Shown here: one piece after another, positions 30,406 through 40,416 of the stretch
Layout: each line of letters begins with the position of its first letter
Position numbering within the stretch: the first letter of the stretch is position 1
Made by a program: the position numbers and the translations under genes
From: Pectobacterium atrosepticum
Lineage (GTDB): Bacteria; Pseudomonadota; Gammaproteobacteria; Enterobacterales; Enterobacteriaceae
Reading direction: 5' to 3'
NCBI GenBank assembly: GCA_019056595.1
Contig: CP036163.1
Span: 3,100,001 to 3,164,000 of the forward strand
DNA: 64,000 nucleotides
The notes under the pieces: generated by a model
Databases searched by the model: none
What the model was told of the DNA's origin: nothing
Seen by the model: only the letters and a program-made list of their open reading frames with translations

Positions 30406-30813
30406 ATGATGAGCCATAAACAAGGATTGGAAAAGTACCCAGACGCGCTGCGCTGGGCGTTTGGCGACAGCTCCGAGCTGGCGGATGAGCTGCTGCAACT
30501 GGTGCGGGAAGGGCATAAAACGGCGAGCTGTGGCTCGTATCATGCGTTCAAAAGTGAACCCTCGCCGCAGGTCGGCGATTACAACATCATTCTGGACGGT
30601 GCAGGACAACCCTCCTGCGTGATTCGAACTCGCTCGTTAACGCTGGTGCGCTACTGCGACGTGACCGCTGAGATGGCAGCCAAAGAAGGCGAAGGAGACA
30701 AAAGCCTGGCTTTCTGGCAGCAAGCACATCAGGAGTTTTTCGAACGAGAAGGCTCGTTCGCCCCAGATATGCTGCTGGTGTTTGAAGAGTTTGAGCTGGT
30801 TGAGGTGCTTTGA
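30406..30813 (+). CDS. ASCH-domain protein
   Basis: This 135-residue protein shows the ASCH fold: a WAFGDSSELADELLQLVREG entry helix, the GxKxxT-like EGHKTASCG, then PQVGDYNIILDGAGQPSCVI and DVTAEMAAKEGEGD. ASCH proteins are PUA-related and bind RNA, and some hydrolyse modified nucleosides (YqfB-type amidohydrolase). Which applies here is not known. Ribosome-binding site AGAGGAAGATG. A second ATG lies one codon later. Confidence 0.85.
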   Translation: MMSHKQGLEKYPDALRWAFGDSSELADELLQLVREGHKTASCGSYHAFKSEPSPQVGDYNIILDGAGQPSCVIRTRSLTLVRYCDVTAEMAAKEGEGDKSLAFWQQAHQEFFEREGSFAPDMLLVFEEFELVEVL

Positions 30814-31138
30814 TTCTGGGTTAGCGACTGCTCAATCCGACGGTGTTTTGTAGCTGGAGCGGCTAAATGTGGCTGTTGGGTAGAGGCTGTGATGGCGGAT
30901 GTCCTGTTTTCGGCTGAAATGGTATAGATGCATCCGGACTACCCGTGGCAAGCGACATATTAGGAGAGGTTCAGGCGTTTAGTGGGCTAGCCAGATAACA
31001 AATGAATGCCAACATTGTATCAATCAAACGAAGCGTCTTTATACGCTTCGTTGCAACGCTCAAACAGAGAAGCGCGCCTACTTAATAAACCGCCTAGGGT
31101 TATTTGAGTCGGTGTGCTTCCCGAATTACTGCATGACA
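30814..31138. other. Intergenic region with one hairpin
   Basis: No coding sequence is convincing in these 325 bases. A perfect 10-bp stem with a 6-base loop (AACGAAGCGT / ACGCTTCGTT, 31027-31052) lies near the end of the toxin gene. It may terminate the toxin-antitoxin transcript, although no T tract follows. Confidence 0.5.
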
Positions 31139-31609
31139 CTATTCTTCAGATAGTGAAGACTGTAAAGGAAGAAGGTAGTCAGAATCATAATCATCCATGA
31201 GGTCATTTCTGTAGGACGATAATAATCGTAATGCAAAACTGGTCTGTTCAAGGTTTGCTTCATCCATCGCAGCAAATACCGTGAGTTTTACCAGTTCATA
31301 AGACTGGTTCAGATCATACGATCTGGCTTCAGGATCATCAGCAATTTCAGGATCTATGTTCATCAGCAAAAAAATAGCTGCGGCCTGAAATGCGGTCCTT
31401 TTATTCGCATCATTAAAAGCATGAGCTTTAGCAATGGCTATTAGGTAAAGAGCCGCAAGTTTAAAAATATCATTGCATGACTCGTAGAAATGTAAATTCT
31501 CAACTCTTGAAAGCGCTCCACCCAATCTGTTTCTGTCAGGAGGGCCGCTACTGGCTAATGTATCTTGTTGAATTTCAATTACTTGATCCATATTGAGAAA
31601 TTCAAACAT
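31139..31609 (-). CDS. Doc/Fic-family toxin
   Basis: This 156-residue protein carries the Fic/Doc core HAFNDANKRTA (consensus HxFx[D/N][A/G]NKR) near residue 63. The preceding helix is YLIAIAKA and a GGALSRVENL segment lies upstream. Doc kinases phosphorylate the elongation factor EF-Tu and arrest translation; the Asp in the core favours Doc-type over AMP-transferring Fic activity. Its start overlaps the antitoxin stop (TAATG), the usual arrangement. It is longer than phage P1 Doc, with an acidic tail. Confidence 0.9.
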   Translation of the reverse strand: MFEFLNMDQVIEIQQDTLASSGPPDRNRLGGALSRVENLHFYESCNDIFKLAALYLIAIAKAHAFNDANKRTAFQAAAIFLLMNIDPEIADDPEARSYDLNQSYELVKLTVFAAMDEANLEQTSFALRLLSSYRNDLMDDYDSDYLLPLQSSLSEE

Positions 31610-32013
31610 TATTTATCTCCGAGTATTTTTATGACACCCGCATGCCGTTTTTGTGTTCTCGTTTTTGCTTCGACAAAACTTAATTTTTTGGGCTGCGATA
31701 CTGTTTGTCTTTTTTCATAATGCTCAGAGCTGCTATCTCGGCGAATACTTCCACTTTTAGATACAAAGACAGTTCCGTGTGCACTGGGAGTTGAGAACAC
31801 TGACACCTCTTCACCAGTCTTAACCCGGATACCTCCTCTGGGAGTCGAAGAATACACACCTGCGTTTGCCTCTGGGAAGCTGGCGCTCTGGTTCCCCTGC
31901 AATTTGAGATCGGGTTTACCTCGCTGAGTAACAATAAAATCTACACCATTACGAAGTTCATCAAGCACTTCGGTCAGATGTTCGCGCATGTAGGTATAGG
32001 TTATCGATTTCAT
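31609..32013 (-). CDS. Phd/YefM-type antitoxin with extended C-terminal half
   Basis: Residues 1-40 (ITYTYMREHLTEVLDELRNG followed by FIVTQRGKPDL) match the Phd/YefM DNA-binding and dimerisation domain. The protein runs to 134 residues, well beyond the 73-90 of most relatives. The extra low-complexity, Ser/Thr-rich linker (residues 45-100) ends in a basic segment that may bind the toxin. The tandem TGTACA palindrome upstream fits YefM-type autorepression. It is coupled to the downstream Doc-like gene. Confidence 0.8.
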   Translation of the reverse strand: MKSITYTYMREHLTEVLDELRNGVDFIVTQRGKPDLKLQGNQSASFPEANAGVYSSTPRGGIRVKTGEEVSVFSTPSAHGTVFVSKSGSIRRDSSSEHYEKRQTVSQPKKLSFVEAKTRTQKRHAGVIKILGDK

Positions 32014-32035
32014 AAAAATTCCGACGCTGCAAACT

Positions 32036-32047
32036 TGTACATGTACA
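32036..32047. promoter_or_regulatory. Antitoxin operator TGTACATGTACA
   Basis: A perfect 12-base palindrome made of two TGTACA units lies 23 bases upstream of the antitoxin start. TGTACA is the core of the known YefM-YoeB operator, supporting autoregulation by this antitoxin. Confidence 0.7.
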
Positions 32048-32274
32048 GATTAGCAAAAGGGATGCTCTTGCGTAAGCGCGTGCCACCAAAAATGCAAATT
32101 CACTACATTAAAATGAACCTTCTCGGTAGGCAAATCTGCCCTATAGTTTGGAGTCACTCCATTGGGTTATTGCCGCTCTGTTCTATGAACGTCCGATATT
32201 GGCATGAGTTGGCTACCAGATTAAGCATTAACCAGTAAAGTTTACGCTACCCGCAAAATTAGTCAGTCTTTGGA

Positions 32275-32419
32275 TTACTTGCGCTGGCGGCGTTTGATCT
32301 CGCCTTTCACTGCGGTGATGATGAATTGCGCTTTTATCTCACCAGCTTCAAGGCTACTTTCCATTTCAGCAACAACATCGTGCGGGAACCTCGCATTCAA
32401 CTGCTGTAACTTTAGCCAT
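32275..32419 (-). pseudogene. Frameshifted small RHH-like protein (YlcI/YnfO type)
   Basis: An ATG at 32419 starts MAKVTAV, but the frame stops after 17 codons. Removing one G near 32399 restores a 47-residue reading: NARFPHDVVAEMESSLEAGE, then the C terminus AQFIITAVKGEIKRRQRK and a stop at 32275. The pattern of a short strand, an amphipathic helix and a basic tail is like small prophage-linked ribbon-helix-helix proteins of the YlcI/YnfO group. It sits between the toxin-antitoxin pair and fis. Confidence 0.6.
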
Positions 32420-32490
32420 TAAAAACGCTCGCAGACGCAATGCTCAAACTGTCCACGCTAAGGCTGTTGCAGCCTAAATAGAAGGCAAAG

Positions 32491-32529
32491 AAAAAGGCGC
32501 TTAACCAAAAGAGGTAAAGCGCCTTTTTT
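32491..32529 (-). terminator. Terminator of dusB-fis
   Basis: AAAAAGGCGCTTTACC and its complement form a GCGCC-based stem flanked by A and T runs on the two sides, so it can act in both directions. It begins about 20 bases after the fis stop. Confidence 0.85.
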
Positions 32530-32550
32530 CAAATGCTTAACTGATTAGTA

Positions 32551-32847
32551 TCAGTTCATGCCGTATTTTTTCAATTTCTTACGCAGAGTACCACGGTTGA
32601 TGCCCATCATCAGGGCTGCGCGGGTTTGGTTACCGCGGGTGTATTGCATCACCATGTCCAACAGTGGCTGTTCAACTTCAGCCAGTACCAGCTCATACAG
32701 GTCACTTACATCCTGACCGTTCAATTGAGCAAAATAGTTCTTCAGTGCCTGTTTAACCGAGTCGCGCAGGGGTTTTTGGGTTACCTGAGCCTGAGAGTTT
32801 ACAGTGGAAACGGTCAGTACGTCAGAATTCACGCGTTGTTCGAACAT
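32551..32847 (-). CDS. fis: DNA-binding protein Fis
   Basis: Fis is a 98-residue nucleoid protein that activates rRNA promoters and bends DNA. The C-terminal helix-turn-helix [20 protein letters not shown] and the dimerisation helices ([16 protein letters not shown]) are essentially identical to E. coli. It follows dusB by 23 bases and shares its growth-phase-controlled promoter. Confidence 0.99.
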
Positions 32848-32870
32848 AGTTCTGTCAGCTCTTTTTCTGT

Positions 32871-33836
32871 TTACGCAAGATTTTCAAAATATGCCTTCAA
32901 CGCCTCCAGCTGCTCGCTGGCATCCTCAATGGCGTTGAATGTGCGCCTAAACTGGTCGTTTGGGGCGTGCTCCTGGATATACCAGGATACGTGCTTACGA
33001 GCGATACGAAATCCCTTGCCTGGACCATAAAAGTCGTGCAATTCCCGTATGTGCTCGATCAACAAGCGCTTGACCTCTACCAAAGGCAGTGGTGCCAGCA
33101 ACTCCCCTGTGTCCAGATAATGCTGGATTTCCCGAAAGATCCAGGGTCTTCCCTGAGCGGCTCGTCCTATCATCAGGGCGTCAGCCCCAGTGTAGTCAAG
33201 AACCGCTCTGGCTTTATGCGGGTCTGTAATGTCGCCATTCGCAATAATAGGAATGGAAACGGCCTGCTTAACTGCCCGAATGCTGTCGTATTCGGCGAAA
33301 CCATTGAACAGGCACGCACGAGTGCGTCCGTGAATAGTTAACGCCTGGATGCCACAGTCTTCAGCCAATTTGGCAATTTCTACACAGTTGCGGTGCTCTG
33401 GTGCCCAACCGGTACGGATCTTCAGTGTTACCGGTACGTCTACCGCTTTCACTACCGTAGAGAGGATCTGTTTGACCAAATCCGGATACTGCAATAACGC
33501 AGATCCTGCCATCTTGCGGTTCACCTTCTTCGCTGGGCAGCCCATATTGATGTCGATGATCTGCGCGCCGGAATCAGCGTTGATTCTCGCTGCCGCCGCC
33601 ATCTCATCGGGGTCACAACCGGCAATCTGCACGGCCCTGATACCCGGTTCATCACTATGTACCATTCGCAAACGCGACTTGTCTGAACGCCAGACTTCCG
33701 GATTGGAAGACAGCATTTCAGACACGGTCATTCCAGCGCCCATCGCATGACAGAGTGCTCTAAATGGGCGATCGCTAATACCAGCCATTGGGGCTGCTAT
33801 CAAACGATTGGTTAGCTGAAATTGTCCAATGTGCAT
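32871..33836 (-). CDS. dusB: tRNA-dihydrouridine synthase B
   Basis: DusB reduces uridine 17 in the tRNA D-loop, using FMN and NADPH. The start at 33836 ([20 protein letters not shown]) gives 321 residues as in E. coli; an ATG ten codons earlier is possible but not conserved. MGCPAKKV with the catalytic Cys, HGRTRA and IANGDI motifs are present. The ribosome-binding site is poor. It is the first gene of the dusB-fis operon. Confidence 0.96.
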
Positions 33837-33874
33837 AGACAAAAATTGACCATACTGTGCCTGCAAGGGCGCGT

Positions 33875-33903
33875 ATATTACGCATTTTTTACGTCAGATG
33901 AAA
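33875..33903 (-). promoter_or_regulatory. dusB-fis promoter
   Basis: On the minus strand TTTCAT (-35) and TAATAT (-10, 33880-33875) are 17 bases apart, followed by ACGCGCCC, a GC-rich discriminator. The sequence matches the stringently controlled E. coli fis promoter closely. Confidence 0.75.
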
Positions 33904-34193
33904 GGCCAAACTTTGACCAATTTACGGCTATCGATCAATGAAAATGCAGTTCGTAGAGGCATATGAAAATATTATTCATATTTAACAGTGTGTTATATTT
34001 TTGTGTTGGTTTTTTGCTCTGTAAAATATTCATCTTCTTACAGAATTTTATCTGTAAGCGTGGTCGTTTTTACTGAAGATACAACAGGCTAGCAATGCTT
34101 TATCAGTGAAATGCTTTGGTTAATGTGGCAAAAAAGGGCACCAATTTACCTGAGGCTGGTCGGCAAATGCTCTGACCAGCCTCACGGAGTGGC
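33904..34193. other. Intergenic region between fis promoter and carbonic anhydrase gene
   Basis: The region is AT-rich near 33960-34030, with a CTTACAG / CTGTAAG hairpin around 34037. An 11-bp hairpin (TGAGGCTGGTC / GACCAGCCTCA, 34151-34184) probably ends the carbonic anhydrase transcript. Curved or Fis-binding DNA upstream of the fis promoter is plausible but not demonstrable here. Confidence 0.45.
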
Positions 34194-34928
34194 TTAATGT
34201 ATGATGATTCGGCCATTAAGCGGTTGTATAGGGCGATTATTGGCGTGATGCATGACCGAGCTGAACTGGTTTATTTGTTCAGCAGAGGCGGTGACGGGAT
34301 GATCCAGCACCAGCCAGCGAATGCCTTCTGAGCAAGGTGGCGTGGTCAGTGACCCACTGAATCGATAGTAGTTTAATGACGTCGGTAACAAGGCCTGAAT
34401 CGCAATCGGCGTACGCACGTCCTCCGCCTGATCGACATGAGCCGGAATCTGCTGCCATGCAGTGGCTAGTTGTGGATTGGCTGCTCCCTCCTGAAACATC
34501 AGCGCAATAACGGTGAGCGCGCCATCCGCGTTTTTATAGACAAAGTGGCCTTCCAACGGAAATTGTTTACCATCAATTTCATTTTCACTCGGTGCGTGAA
34601 AGTGGAATTGCTGCAAGGCGAATGTCTCGTTATCCAGCAACAGCGTATTCCCCGAACTGACGTTAACCTGAACAGTATGCCCGTTGTTGATGATTTGCTG
34701 TGTTCCAGACTGGAAAGCCAACTGTAAGGGATCGTGCTGGGCGTTTAGTGCCTGCTGGATATTGACTGGAGATTGATTTTTCCCCGTTTCACACAGCGAG
34801 AAGTCCGGGGAGAGTTTTCCCCAGTGCGCCGGATCGCCGCTGCCTTCGTAGCCCCAGTGAACCGAGTCTGATGCCGATGCGGAAAAGCAGGCCGACAGCA
34901 TAAGTGCGATAGAGAATTTACCTTTCAT
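34194..34928 (-). CDS. cah: Alpha-class carbonic anhydrase
   Basis: This exported enzyme of 244 residues interconverts CO2 and bicarbonate in the periplasm. The N-terminal leader (MKGKFSIALMLSACFSASA) is a signal peptide; the LSAC inside it could also be read as a lipobox. The alpha-class features WGYEGSGDPAHWGKLSP, the zinc histidines in FHFHAPSEN and EGHFVYKN, and SLTTPPCSEGIRW are all present. It is absent from E. coli K-12 and interrupts the prmA-dusB neighbourhood found there. Confidence 0.93.
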   Translation of the reverse strand: MKGKFSIALMLSACFSASASDSVHWGYEGSGDPAHWGKLSPDFSLCETGKNQSPVNIQQALNAQHDPLQLAFQSGTQQIINNGHTVQVNVSSGNTLLLDNETFALQQFHFHAPSENEIDGKQFPLEGHFVYKNADGALTVIALMFQEGAANPQLATAWQQIPAHVDQAEDVRTPIAIQALLPTSLNYYRFSGSLTTPPCSEGIRWLVLDHPVTASAEQINQFSSVMHHANNRPIQPLNGRIIIH

Positions 34929-35105
34929 TTTTCATCCCTTAAAAATAATGATACGGCATCGTTGAGCGCCGGGCGCAGGTGATGCGCTCGATCACTTGCC
35001 GGCCAGCATAATACGCCAGCTTATCGGGACAAATCATGAGGTATAACAAGAAGGCGCTCGCCCACCGTTGCGTACACGGCGGGCGGAGCAGGAGGGATAA
35101 CGTGA

Positions 35106-35993
35106 TTAGGACGTGTGGCGTTGGCCGGTAATACGACACCATTCTTCGCGTTCAGCGACGGGATCGAGCGTGAATTTGTCTGCGTAGGCTTCTGCGACGC
35201 CATCGGCCTGCGTGGACAGTACGCCGGACAGGCCGAGGTGACCCCCAGCTTTTGGCAGATCGCTAATCAGCGGTGCCAGTTCGCGCAGTGGGCCAGCAAG
35301 GATGTTGGCGACGACGACATCGGCAGACAGGTCGGCAGGTTGGTCTTTCGGCAGGTAAAGCTCAAGACGCTCAGAAACGCCGTTGCGCTGCGCGTTGTCG
35401 CGGCTGGCCTGAATCGCCTGCGGATCGATATCAATCCCGATAGCGCGTGCTGCACCCAGTTTCAGGGCGGCAATCGCCAGAATGCCGGAGCCGCAGCCGA
35501 AATCGATGATGGTTTTCCCTTCGAGATCTAGCCCATCGAGCCATTGCAGGCACAGTGACGTCGTTGGGTGGGTACCGGTGCCGAACGCCAGGCCGGGATC
35601 GAGCATCACGTTGACGGCGCTCGGGTCAGGAATTTCACGCCAGCTTGGGCAAATCCACAGACGTTTACCGAACTGCATCGGATGGAAGTTATCCATCCAC
35701 TCGCGTTCCCAGTCTTTGTCTTCCAACTGTTCGATCTTGTGCTTAAAACCCACGCCCAGCAGCGGCTCTTGTTCCAGCATGGCGATAACCGCGTTCATGT
35801 CGGTTTCGGCATCGTACAGCGCAATGGCGTCGGTATCGCCCCACAGACGAGTCTCGCCCGGCAGCGGTTCAAACACTGGAGTATCGTGCGTATCCTGAAA
35901 CGTAACGGATACCGCACCGCTTTCTATCATGGTGTCACCCAGTTGTTCAGCAACCTTTCCTGAGGTGTTTATTTTCAGTTGAATCCACGGCAT
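35106..35993 (-). CDS. prmA: Ribosomal protein L11 methyltransferase PrmA
   Basis: PrmA trimethylates several amino groups of ribosomal protein L11 using S-adenosylmethionine. The 295 residues contain the N-terminal substrate-recognition domain and the MTase domain with [15 protein letters not shown] and motif [21 protein letters not shown], plus [10 protein letters not shown]. It follows panF by 17 bases and is likely in the yhdT-panF-prmA operon. Confidence 0.97.
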   Translation of the reverse strand: MPWIQLKINTSGKVAEQLGDTMIESGAVSVTFQDTHDTPVFEPLPGETRLWGDTDAIALYDAETDMNAVIAMLEQEPLLGVGFKHKIEQLEDKDWEREWMDNFHPMQFGKRLWICPSWREIPDPSAVNVMLDPGLAFGTGTHPTTSLCLQWLDGLDLEGKTIIDFGCGSGILAIAALKLGAARAIGIDIDPQAIQASRDNAQRNGVSERLELYLPKDQPADLSADVVVANILAGPLRELAPLISDLPKAGGHLGLSGVLSTQADGVAEAYADKFTLDPVAEREEWCRITGQRHTS

Positions 35994-36010
35994 AGCAGTC
36001 TCTATTACAT

Positions 36011-37462
36011 TTAAAGTGAAGATGAAGCGGCAACCGGCGCTGGTGGATTATGACCAAAACGGTTGCCAATCATAAACGCCATCAGGCTGAGTAACAGCGA
36101 TGGCACAATAGGGTGGTATCCAGCCAACTGAAGATTGAAGCTAGCCAGTAAGGTATAGCAAATCGCGCCGGTGAACATGGCGCTAAGCGCACCCGCAGCA
36201 TTCGCGCGTTCCCAATACAGGCCTAGCACTAGCGGCCATAGGAACACTGCTTCCAGCCCGCCAAACGCCAGCAGATTCAGCCAGATGATCATCTCCGGCG
36301 GCCGTAAGGAGGCCAGCAGCACCAGCAGCCCCAACAACAGGGTTGTCACGCTGGACAGGATCTTGATACGACGTTCGTTATGGATCTGCTCAGGGCGCAC
36401 GCTGAGATAGAGATCCTTGATGATCGTGGCAGAGGCCTGAAGCAAATGCGCATTAATGTTGGACATGATAGCGGCCATTGGCGCGGCGAGAAAGATCCCT
36501 GCAGCCAGCGGTGGCAGCACGGTGACCATCAGCGCGGGTAAAACCTGATCGGGAATTGTCAGGTTTGGCATAACGGCGCGCCCCAGCGCACCAGCCAGAT
36601 GCATGCCGAGCATCAGAATGCCGATGACGATTGTGCCGATGATAATTCCACGGTGTAACGCTTTGCTGTCTCGGTAAGAGATACAACGAACGGCGGTGTT
36701 CGGCAGGCCAATGACGCCGAAGCAGACCAGCACCCAGAATGAGGCCATAAACGGCATCGACAGAATGCCGCCGCTGCCCTGTGGTGATACCAGCATCGGG
36801 TCGATTTGTTGCAGCTTATCCACCGCGCTGTGCAAACCGCCTGCGGCATAAATCACGCCCACCAGCAGGATGACGGTACCGATTAACATCACGATGCCTT
36901 GCATCGCATCATTGAGCACGCTGGCACGGAAGCCGCCAAACGTGGTGTATAGCGCGATGGTGACGCCGAAAATCAGCAAACCGATGTCATAAGGAATGTT
37001 CGCGGCGGTTTCCAGCAGGCGTGCGCCGCCGATGAACTGCACGGCCATGGCACCGATAAACGCGATCAGCAGGCTGATGCTAGCGAACCACACCAGCAGC
37101 GGGCTTTTGTAGCGGGCGTACAGCATGTCATTCAGTGTGATAGCGTTGTAGCGGCGAGCTAAAATAGCGAACTTTTTCCCCAGAATGCCCAGCGACAGCA
37201 GCATAGTGGGAAGCTGAATCATCGAAAGCAACACCCAGCCCAGCCCGTATTTGTAAGCGGCACCTGGCCCGCCGATAAAAGAGCTAGCGCTAACGTAGGT
37301 GCCGATGAGCGTCATCGCCAGTACAAACCCGCCCATCGAGCGGCCACCGAGGAAATATTCATTAAGAAAGTTACCTGCCTGACGGCGACGGTACGCATAG
37401 ACCGACAGCCCGAAGACCAGCAGCAGATAGCCAATCAGCGGCAATAAAATTTCAATTTGCAT
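36011..37462 (-). CDS. panF: Sodium/pantothenate symporter PanF
   Basis: PanF imports pantothenate, the coenzyme A precursor, with sodium. It is an SSS-family protein of 483 residues with about 12-13 membrane helices. The start at 37462 ([11 protein letters not shown]) has GGAGAG upstream and overlaps yhdT; an ATG two codons earlier is possible. Family motifs include [35 protein letters not shown] and [19 protein letters not shown]. Confidence 0.96.
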   Translation of the reverse strand: MQIEILLPLIGYLLLVFGLSVYAYRRRQAGNFLNEYFLGGRSMGGFVLAMTLIGTYVSASSFIGGPGAAYKYGLGWVLLSMIQLPTMLLSLGILGKKFAILARRYNAITLNDMLYARYKSPLLVWFASISLLIAFIGAMAVQFIGGARLLETAANIPYDIGLLIFGVTIALYTTFGGFRASVLNDAMQGIVMLIGTVILLVGVIYAAGGLHSAVDKLQQIDPMLVSPQGSGGILSMPFMASFWVLVCFGVIGLPNTAVRCISYRDSKALHRGIIIGTIVIGILMLGMHLAGALGRAVMPNLTIPDQVLPALMVTVLPPLAAGIFLAAPMAAIMSNINAHLLQASATIIKDLYLSVRPEQIHNERRIKILSSVTTLLLGLLVLLASLRPPEMIIWLNLLAFGGLEAVFLWPLVLGLYWERANAAGALSAMFTGAICYTLLASFNLQLAGYHPIVPSLLLSLMAFMIGNRFGHNPPAPVAASSSL

Positions 37463-37694
37463 CGTCACTCTCCAATGAGAGATCGCGGAAAATAACGCGC
37501 ACCATTAGCCAGCACAGCAGCGTAAACACGAGCGGTAGCAGCAGACAGGCCATCTCAAACCAGTGTGGAAGACCCGTTATCCCTTGTGTGTTGTCAGGCA
37601 AATAGGCGGCAAGCGCCCAAGCCACTAAATAAACCAGCGTCAGGCCAAAAGCCCAGCGGGCCTCTTTGTGTGCCTGAGGAAAGCGTGTATCCAT
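37452..37694 (-). CDS. yhdT: Small membrane protein YhdT (DUF997)
   Basis: This 80-residue protein has two hydrophobic helices and is a frequent partner of sodium/solute symporters. The start at 37694 (MDTRFPQAHKEARWAFG) has GGAG seven bases upstream and matches E. coli YhdT. Its end overlaps panF by 11 bases, suggesting coupled translation and possibly a PanF accessory role. Confidence 0.92.
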   Translation of the reverse strand: MDTRFPQAHKEARWAFGLTLVYLVAWALAAYLPDNTQGITGLPHWFEMACLLLPLVFTLLCWLMVRVIFRDLSLESDDAN

Positions 37695-37802
37695 GTTCTT
37701 CTCCACCGTAAATGGGAGCATAGGTATTGTTATGAGCGTCGTGATGACGAAAGCGGGAATTTTACGGCATGTGGGCCAATTGACTAGCCTGAATTCACAG
37801 AA

Positions 37803-37832
37803 AAAGAAAAAGGCCGGTTTTCACCGACCTTT
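37803..37832 (-). terminator. Terminator of aroQ-accBC
   Basis: On the minus strand AGGTCGGT-gaaa-ACCGGCCT (one G-T pair) is followed by TTTTTCTTTTTC, a good rho-independent terminator 30 bases after accC. Confidence 0.85.
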
Positions 37833-37862
37833 AAGAGAGTCACGACTGAAATCGCGCAGCGT

Positions 37863-39206
37863 TTACTGCAAGCCGAGTTTCTTCTCCAGATAGTGGATGT
37901 TAGTGCCACCTCTCTGGAAGTTTTCGTCGCTCATGATCTTCATCTGAAGTTCGATGTTGGTTTTGATGCCATCGATGATCAGTTCAGCCAGCGCGTTCTT
38001 CATACGTGAAATCGCGATTTCGCGGGTTTCGCCGTAGGTGATCAGCTTGCCGATCATGGAATCGTAATACGGCGGTACGGTATAACCGGCGTAAATATGC
38101 GATTCCCAACGGACACCAAAGCCGCCCGGCGCGTGGAAACGCGTGATTTTACCCGGGCTTGGCAGGAACGAATTCGGATCTTCCGCGTTGATACGGCATT
38201 CCACCGCATGGCCGCGCACCTTGACGTCTTTCTGCTTGATGGACAGCGGCTGACCAGCAGCAATGCGTAACTGCTCTTTAATCAGATCCACGCCGGTAAT
38301 CATCTCGGTTACCGGATGCTCCACCTGAATACGGGTGTTCATTTCAATGAAGTAGAACTCACCGTTTTCGTACAGGAATTCGAACGTACCCGCACCGCGA
38401 TAGTTGATATCGATACAGGCTTTGGCGCAGCGCTCACCGATATTGCGACGCAGTTCGTCGGTAATGCCGGGTGCTGGCGCTTCTTCCACCACTTTCTGGT
38501 GGCGACGCTGCATAGAGCAGTCGCGCTCGGCCAGATAGACGGCGTTACCCTGACCGTCAGCCATAACCTGAATTTCCACGTGGCGCGGATTTTCCAGGTA
38601 TTTTTCCATGTAGACCATGTCGTTGTTGAAAGCCGCTTTGGCTTCCGCACGGGTCATGTTGATGGATTGTTCCAGCTCTTTGTCGCTACGTACCACGCGC
38701 ATACCACGACCACCGCCGCCGCCAGAGGCTTTGATGATGACCGGATAGCCGATACGTTTGCCAAAGGCGCGGTTTTTGTCCATGTCGCCGTCTAATGGGC
38801 CATCAGAACCCGGTACGCACGGCACACCCGCTTTTTTCATCGCGCTGATCGCAGAGACTTTATCGCCCATCAGGCGAATGGTATCTGCACGTGGGCCGAT
38901 GAAGATAAAGCCGGAACGTTCAACTTGTTCGGCAAAATCTGCGTTTTCGGACAGGAAACCGTAGCCAGGGTGAATAGCTACAGCACCCGTGATTTCCGCT
39001 GCGGAAATAATCGCTGGGATATTCAGATAGCTTTTTGTTGACGGCGCCGGGCCAATACACACGGTTTCGTCCGCCAGCAATACGTGTTTCAAATCGCGAT
39101 CCGCACTGGAGTGAACGGCGACGGTTTTGATGCCCAGTTCTTTACAGGCACGCAAAATACGCAGCGCGATTTCTCCGCGGTTAGCGATAACGATTTTATC
39201 TAGCAT
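37863..39206 (-). CDS. accC: Biotin carboxylase AccC
   Basis: AccC carboxylates the biotin on AccB with ATP and bicarbonate, the first half of the acetyl-CoA carboxylase reaction in fatty acid synthesis. It has 447 residues. The ATP-grasp glycine loop [28 protein letters not shown], the [14 protein letters not shown] catalytic segment and [11 protein letters not shown] are all intact. It follows accB by 11 bases. Confidence 0.99.
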   Translation of the reverse strand: MLDKIVIANRGEIALRILRACKELGIKTVAVHSSADRDLKHVLLADETVCIGPAPSTKSYLNIPAIISAAEITGAVAIHPGYGFLSENADFAEQVERSGFIFIGPRADTIRLMGDKVSAISAMKKAGVPCVPGSDGPLDGDMDKNRAFGKRIGYPVIIKASGGGGGRGMRVVRSDKELEQSINMTRAEAKAAFNNDMVYMEKYLENPRHVEIQVMADGQGNAVYLAERDCSMQRRHQKVVEEAPAPGITDELRRNIGERCAKACIDINYRGAGTFEFLYENGEFYFIEMNTRIQVEHPVTEMITGVDLIKEQLRIAAGQPLSIKQKDVKVRGHAVECRINAEDPNSFLPSPGKITRFHAPGGFGVRWESHIYAGYTVPPYYDSMIGKLITYGETREIAISRMKNALAELIIDGIKTNIELQMKIMSDENFQRGGTNIHYLEKKLGLQ

Positions 39207-39217
39207 GATAAGCCTCG

Positions 39218-39685
39218 TTATTCGATGACAACCAGTGGCTCGTCAAATTCGACCGGCTGACCGTTTTCGACCAGGATGGCTTTAACCACGCCCGCTTTGT
39301 CGGCTTCGATCTGGTTCATCATTTTCATGGCTTCGACGATGCACAGGGTATCGCCGACGTTGACGCGCTGACCCACTTCCACGAAAGACTTAGCATCCGG
39401 GCTTGGGGTGCGATAGAAGGTTCCAACCATTGGAGAACGAACAATGTGTCCACTGATGGCAGCCGGTGCTGCAACTGCTTCCACTGGCGCTGGTGCAACG
39501 GCGGCTGCCAGAGCAGGCTGTGGCTGCATCATCGGCGTAGCGTAGGCCTGTTGCATCATCGGGTAGTTAACCGCTGCTGGGGCACGACTGATACGTACTG
39601 ATTCTTCACCTTCAGAAATTTCCAGTTCGGCGATGCCGGACTCTTCAACCAGTTCGATCAGTTTTTTGATTTTACGAATATCCAT
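39218..39685 (-). CDS. accB: Biotin carboxyl carrier protein AccB
   Basis: AccB is a 155-residue carrier. It has an N-terminal domain ([20 protein letters not shown]), an Ala/Pro-rich linker around residues 45-80, and a biotinyl domain in which K121 of EAMKM is the biotinylation site. It works with AccC and the carboxyltransferase AccAD. It lies 24 bases after aroQ, so the two can be co-transcribed. Confidence 0.99.
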   Translation of the reverse strand: MDIRKIKKLIELVEESGIAELEISEGEESVRISRAPAAVNYPMMQQAYATPMMQPQPALAAAVAPAPVEAVAAPAAISGHIVRSPMVGTFYRTPSPDAKSFVEVGQRVNVGDTLCIVEAMKMMNQIEADKAGVVKAILVENGQPVEFDEPLVVIE

Positions 39686-39709
39686 GGATGTGGTTCCGTA
39701 CTCTTTTGT

Positions 39710-40162
39710 TTAATTGGAAGTTGACAGGCGTTTTACCGCCGTCTGTAAAGCATACTGATAACCATCTGCCCCCAAGCCACATATCACGCCGACCGCAACA
39801 TCAGAAAGATAAGAGTGGTGACGAAAAGGCTCACGTGCGTGCACGTTGGACAGATGAATTTCGATAAACGGAATTGCGACCGCCAGCAGGGCATCACGCA
39901 GCGCAACGCTGGTGTGGGTAAATGCCGCCGGGTTAATCAGAATGAAGTCTGTGTTTCCTCTGGCCTGATGGATGGTATCGATCAGGACATGTTCCGCATT
40001 GGATTGCAGATGGGAAAACTTCACGTTCAATGCCTGCGCCTGTGTTTCCAGCTCGCTGACAATGTCTGCTAATGTCGTGTTACCGTATTTGTCGGGCTCT
40101 CGGGTACCTAGCAGGTTCAGGTTTGGACCATTCAAGAGCAAAATGTGAAAATTTTCTGCCAT
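39710..40162 (-). CDS. aroQ: Type II 3-dehydroquinate dehydratase AroQ
   Basis: AroQ converts 3-dehydroquinate to 3-dehydroshikimate in the shikimate pathway. From ATG 40162 ([19 protein letters not shown]) it has 150 residues, the family length; the earlier in-frame start at 40198 is unlikely. Signature motifs are [17 protein letters not shown] with the active-site Tyr, [10 protein letters not shown], and [18 protein letters not shown]. coli K-12 has the unrelated type I enzyme; AroQ next to accBC is common in other gamma-proteobacteria. Confidence 0.96.
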   Translation of the reverse strand: MAENFHILLLNGPNLNLLGTREPDKYGNTTLADIVSELETQAQALNVKFSHLQSNAEHVLIDTIHQARGNTDFILINPAAFTHTSVALRDALLAVAIPFIEIHLSNVHAREPFRHHSYLSDVAVGVICGLGADGYQYALQTAVKRLSTSN

Positions 40163-40416
40163 TGTGCTGCTATCTCCCGCGATTGACCAAGATTGCAAAA
40201 ACAGTGTCGCACAAAATAGCGCGAAGCTATTCGTTTGTCACCTTTCGTGACGCAAATTGTCCGGCCCGAGAAATTAAAGTCGTGCATTATAACCATATCG
40301 TGGCAATTCGCAGCTAAATACTGGTCTTATCTGCGGAGATATTCTTGCTCCGGGTGATGAGAAAGCGTCAATCTCACTGTGGCTAGGAACCGGTTTTTCC
40401 TGTGTTAACGCCGCGT

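Noticed and set aside
32420-32490. Possible short plus-strand coding remnant (basic, Ala-rich)
   Set aside because: It is only about 20 codons with no start or recognisable domain; not enough to support a gene or an integrase remnant.
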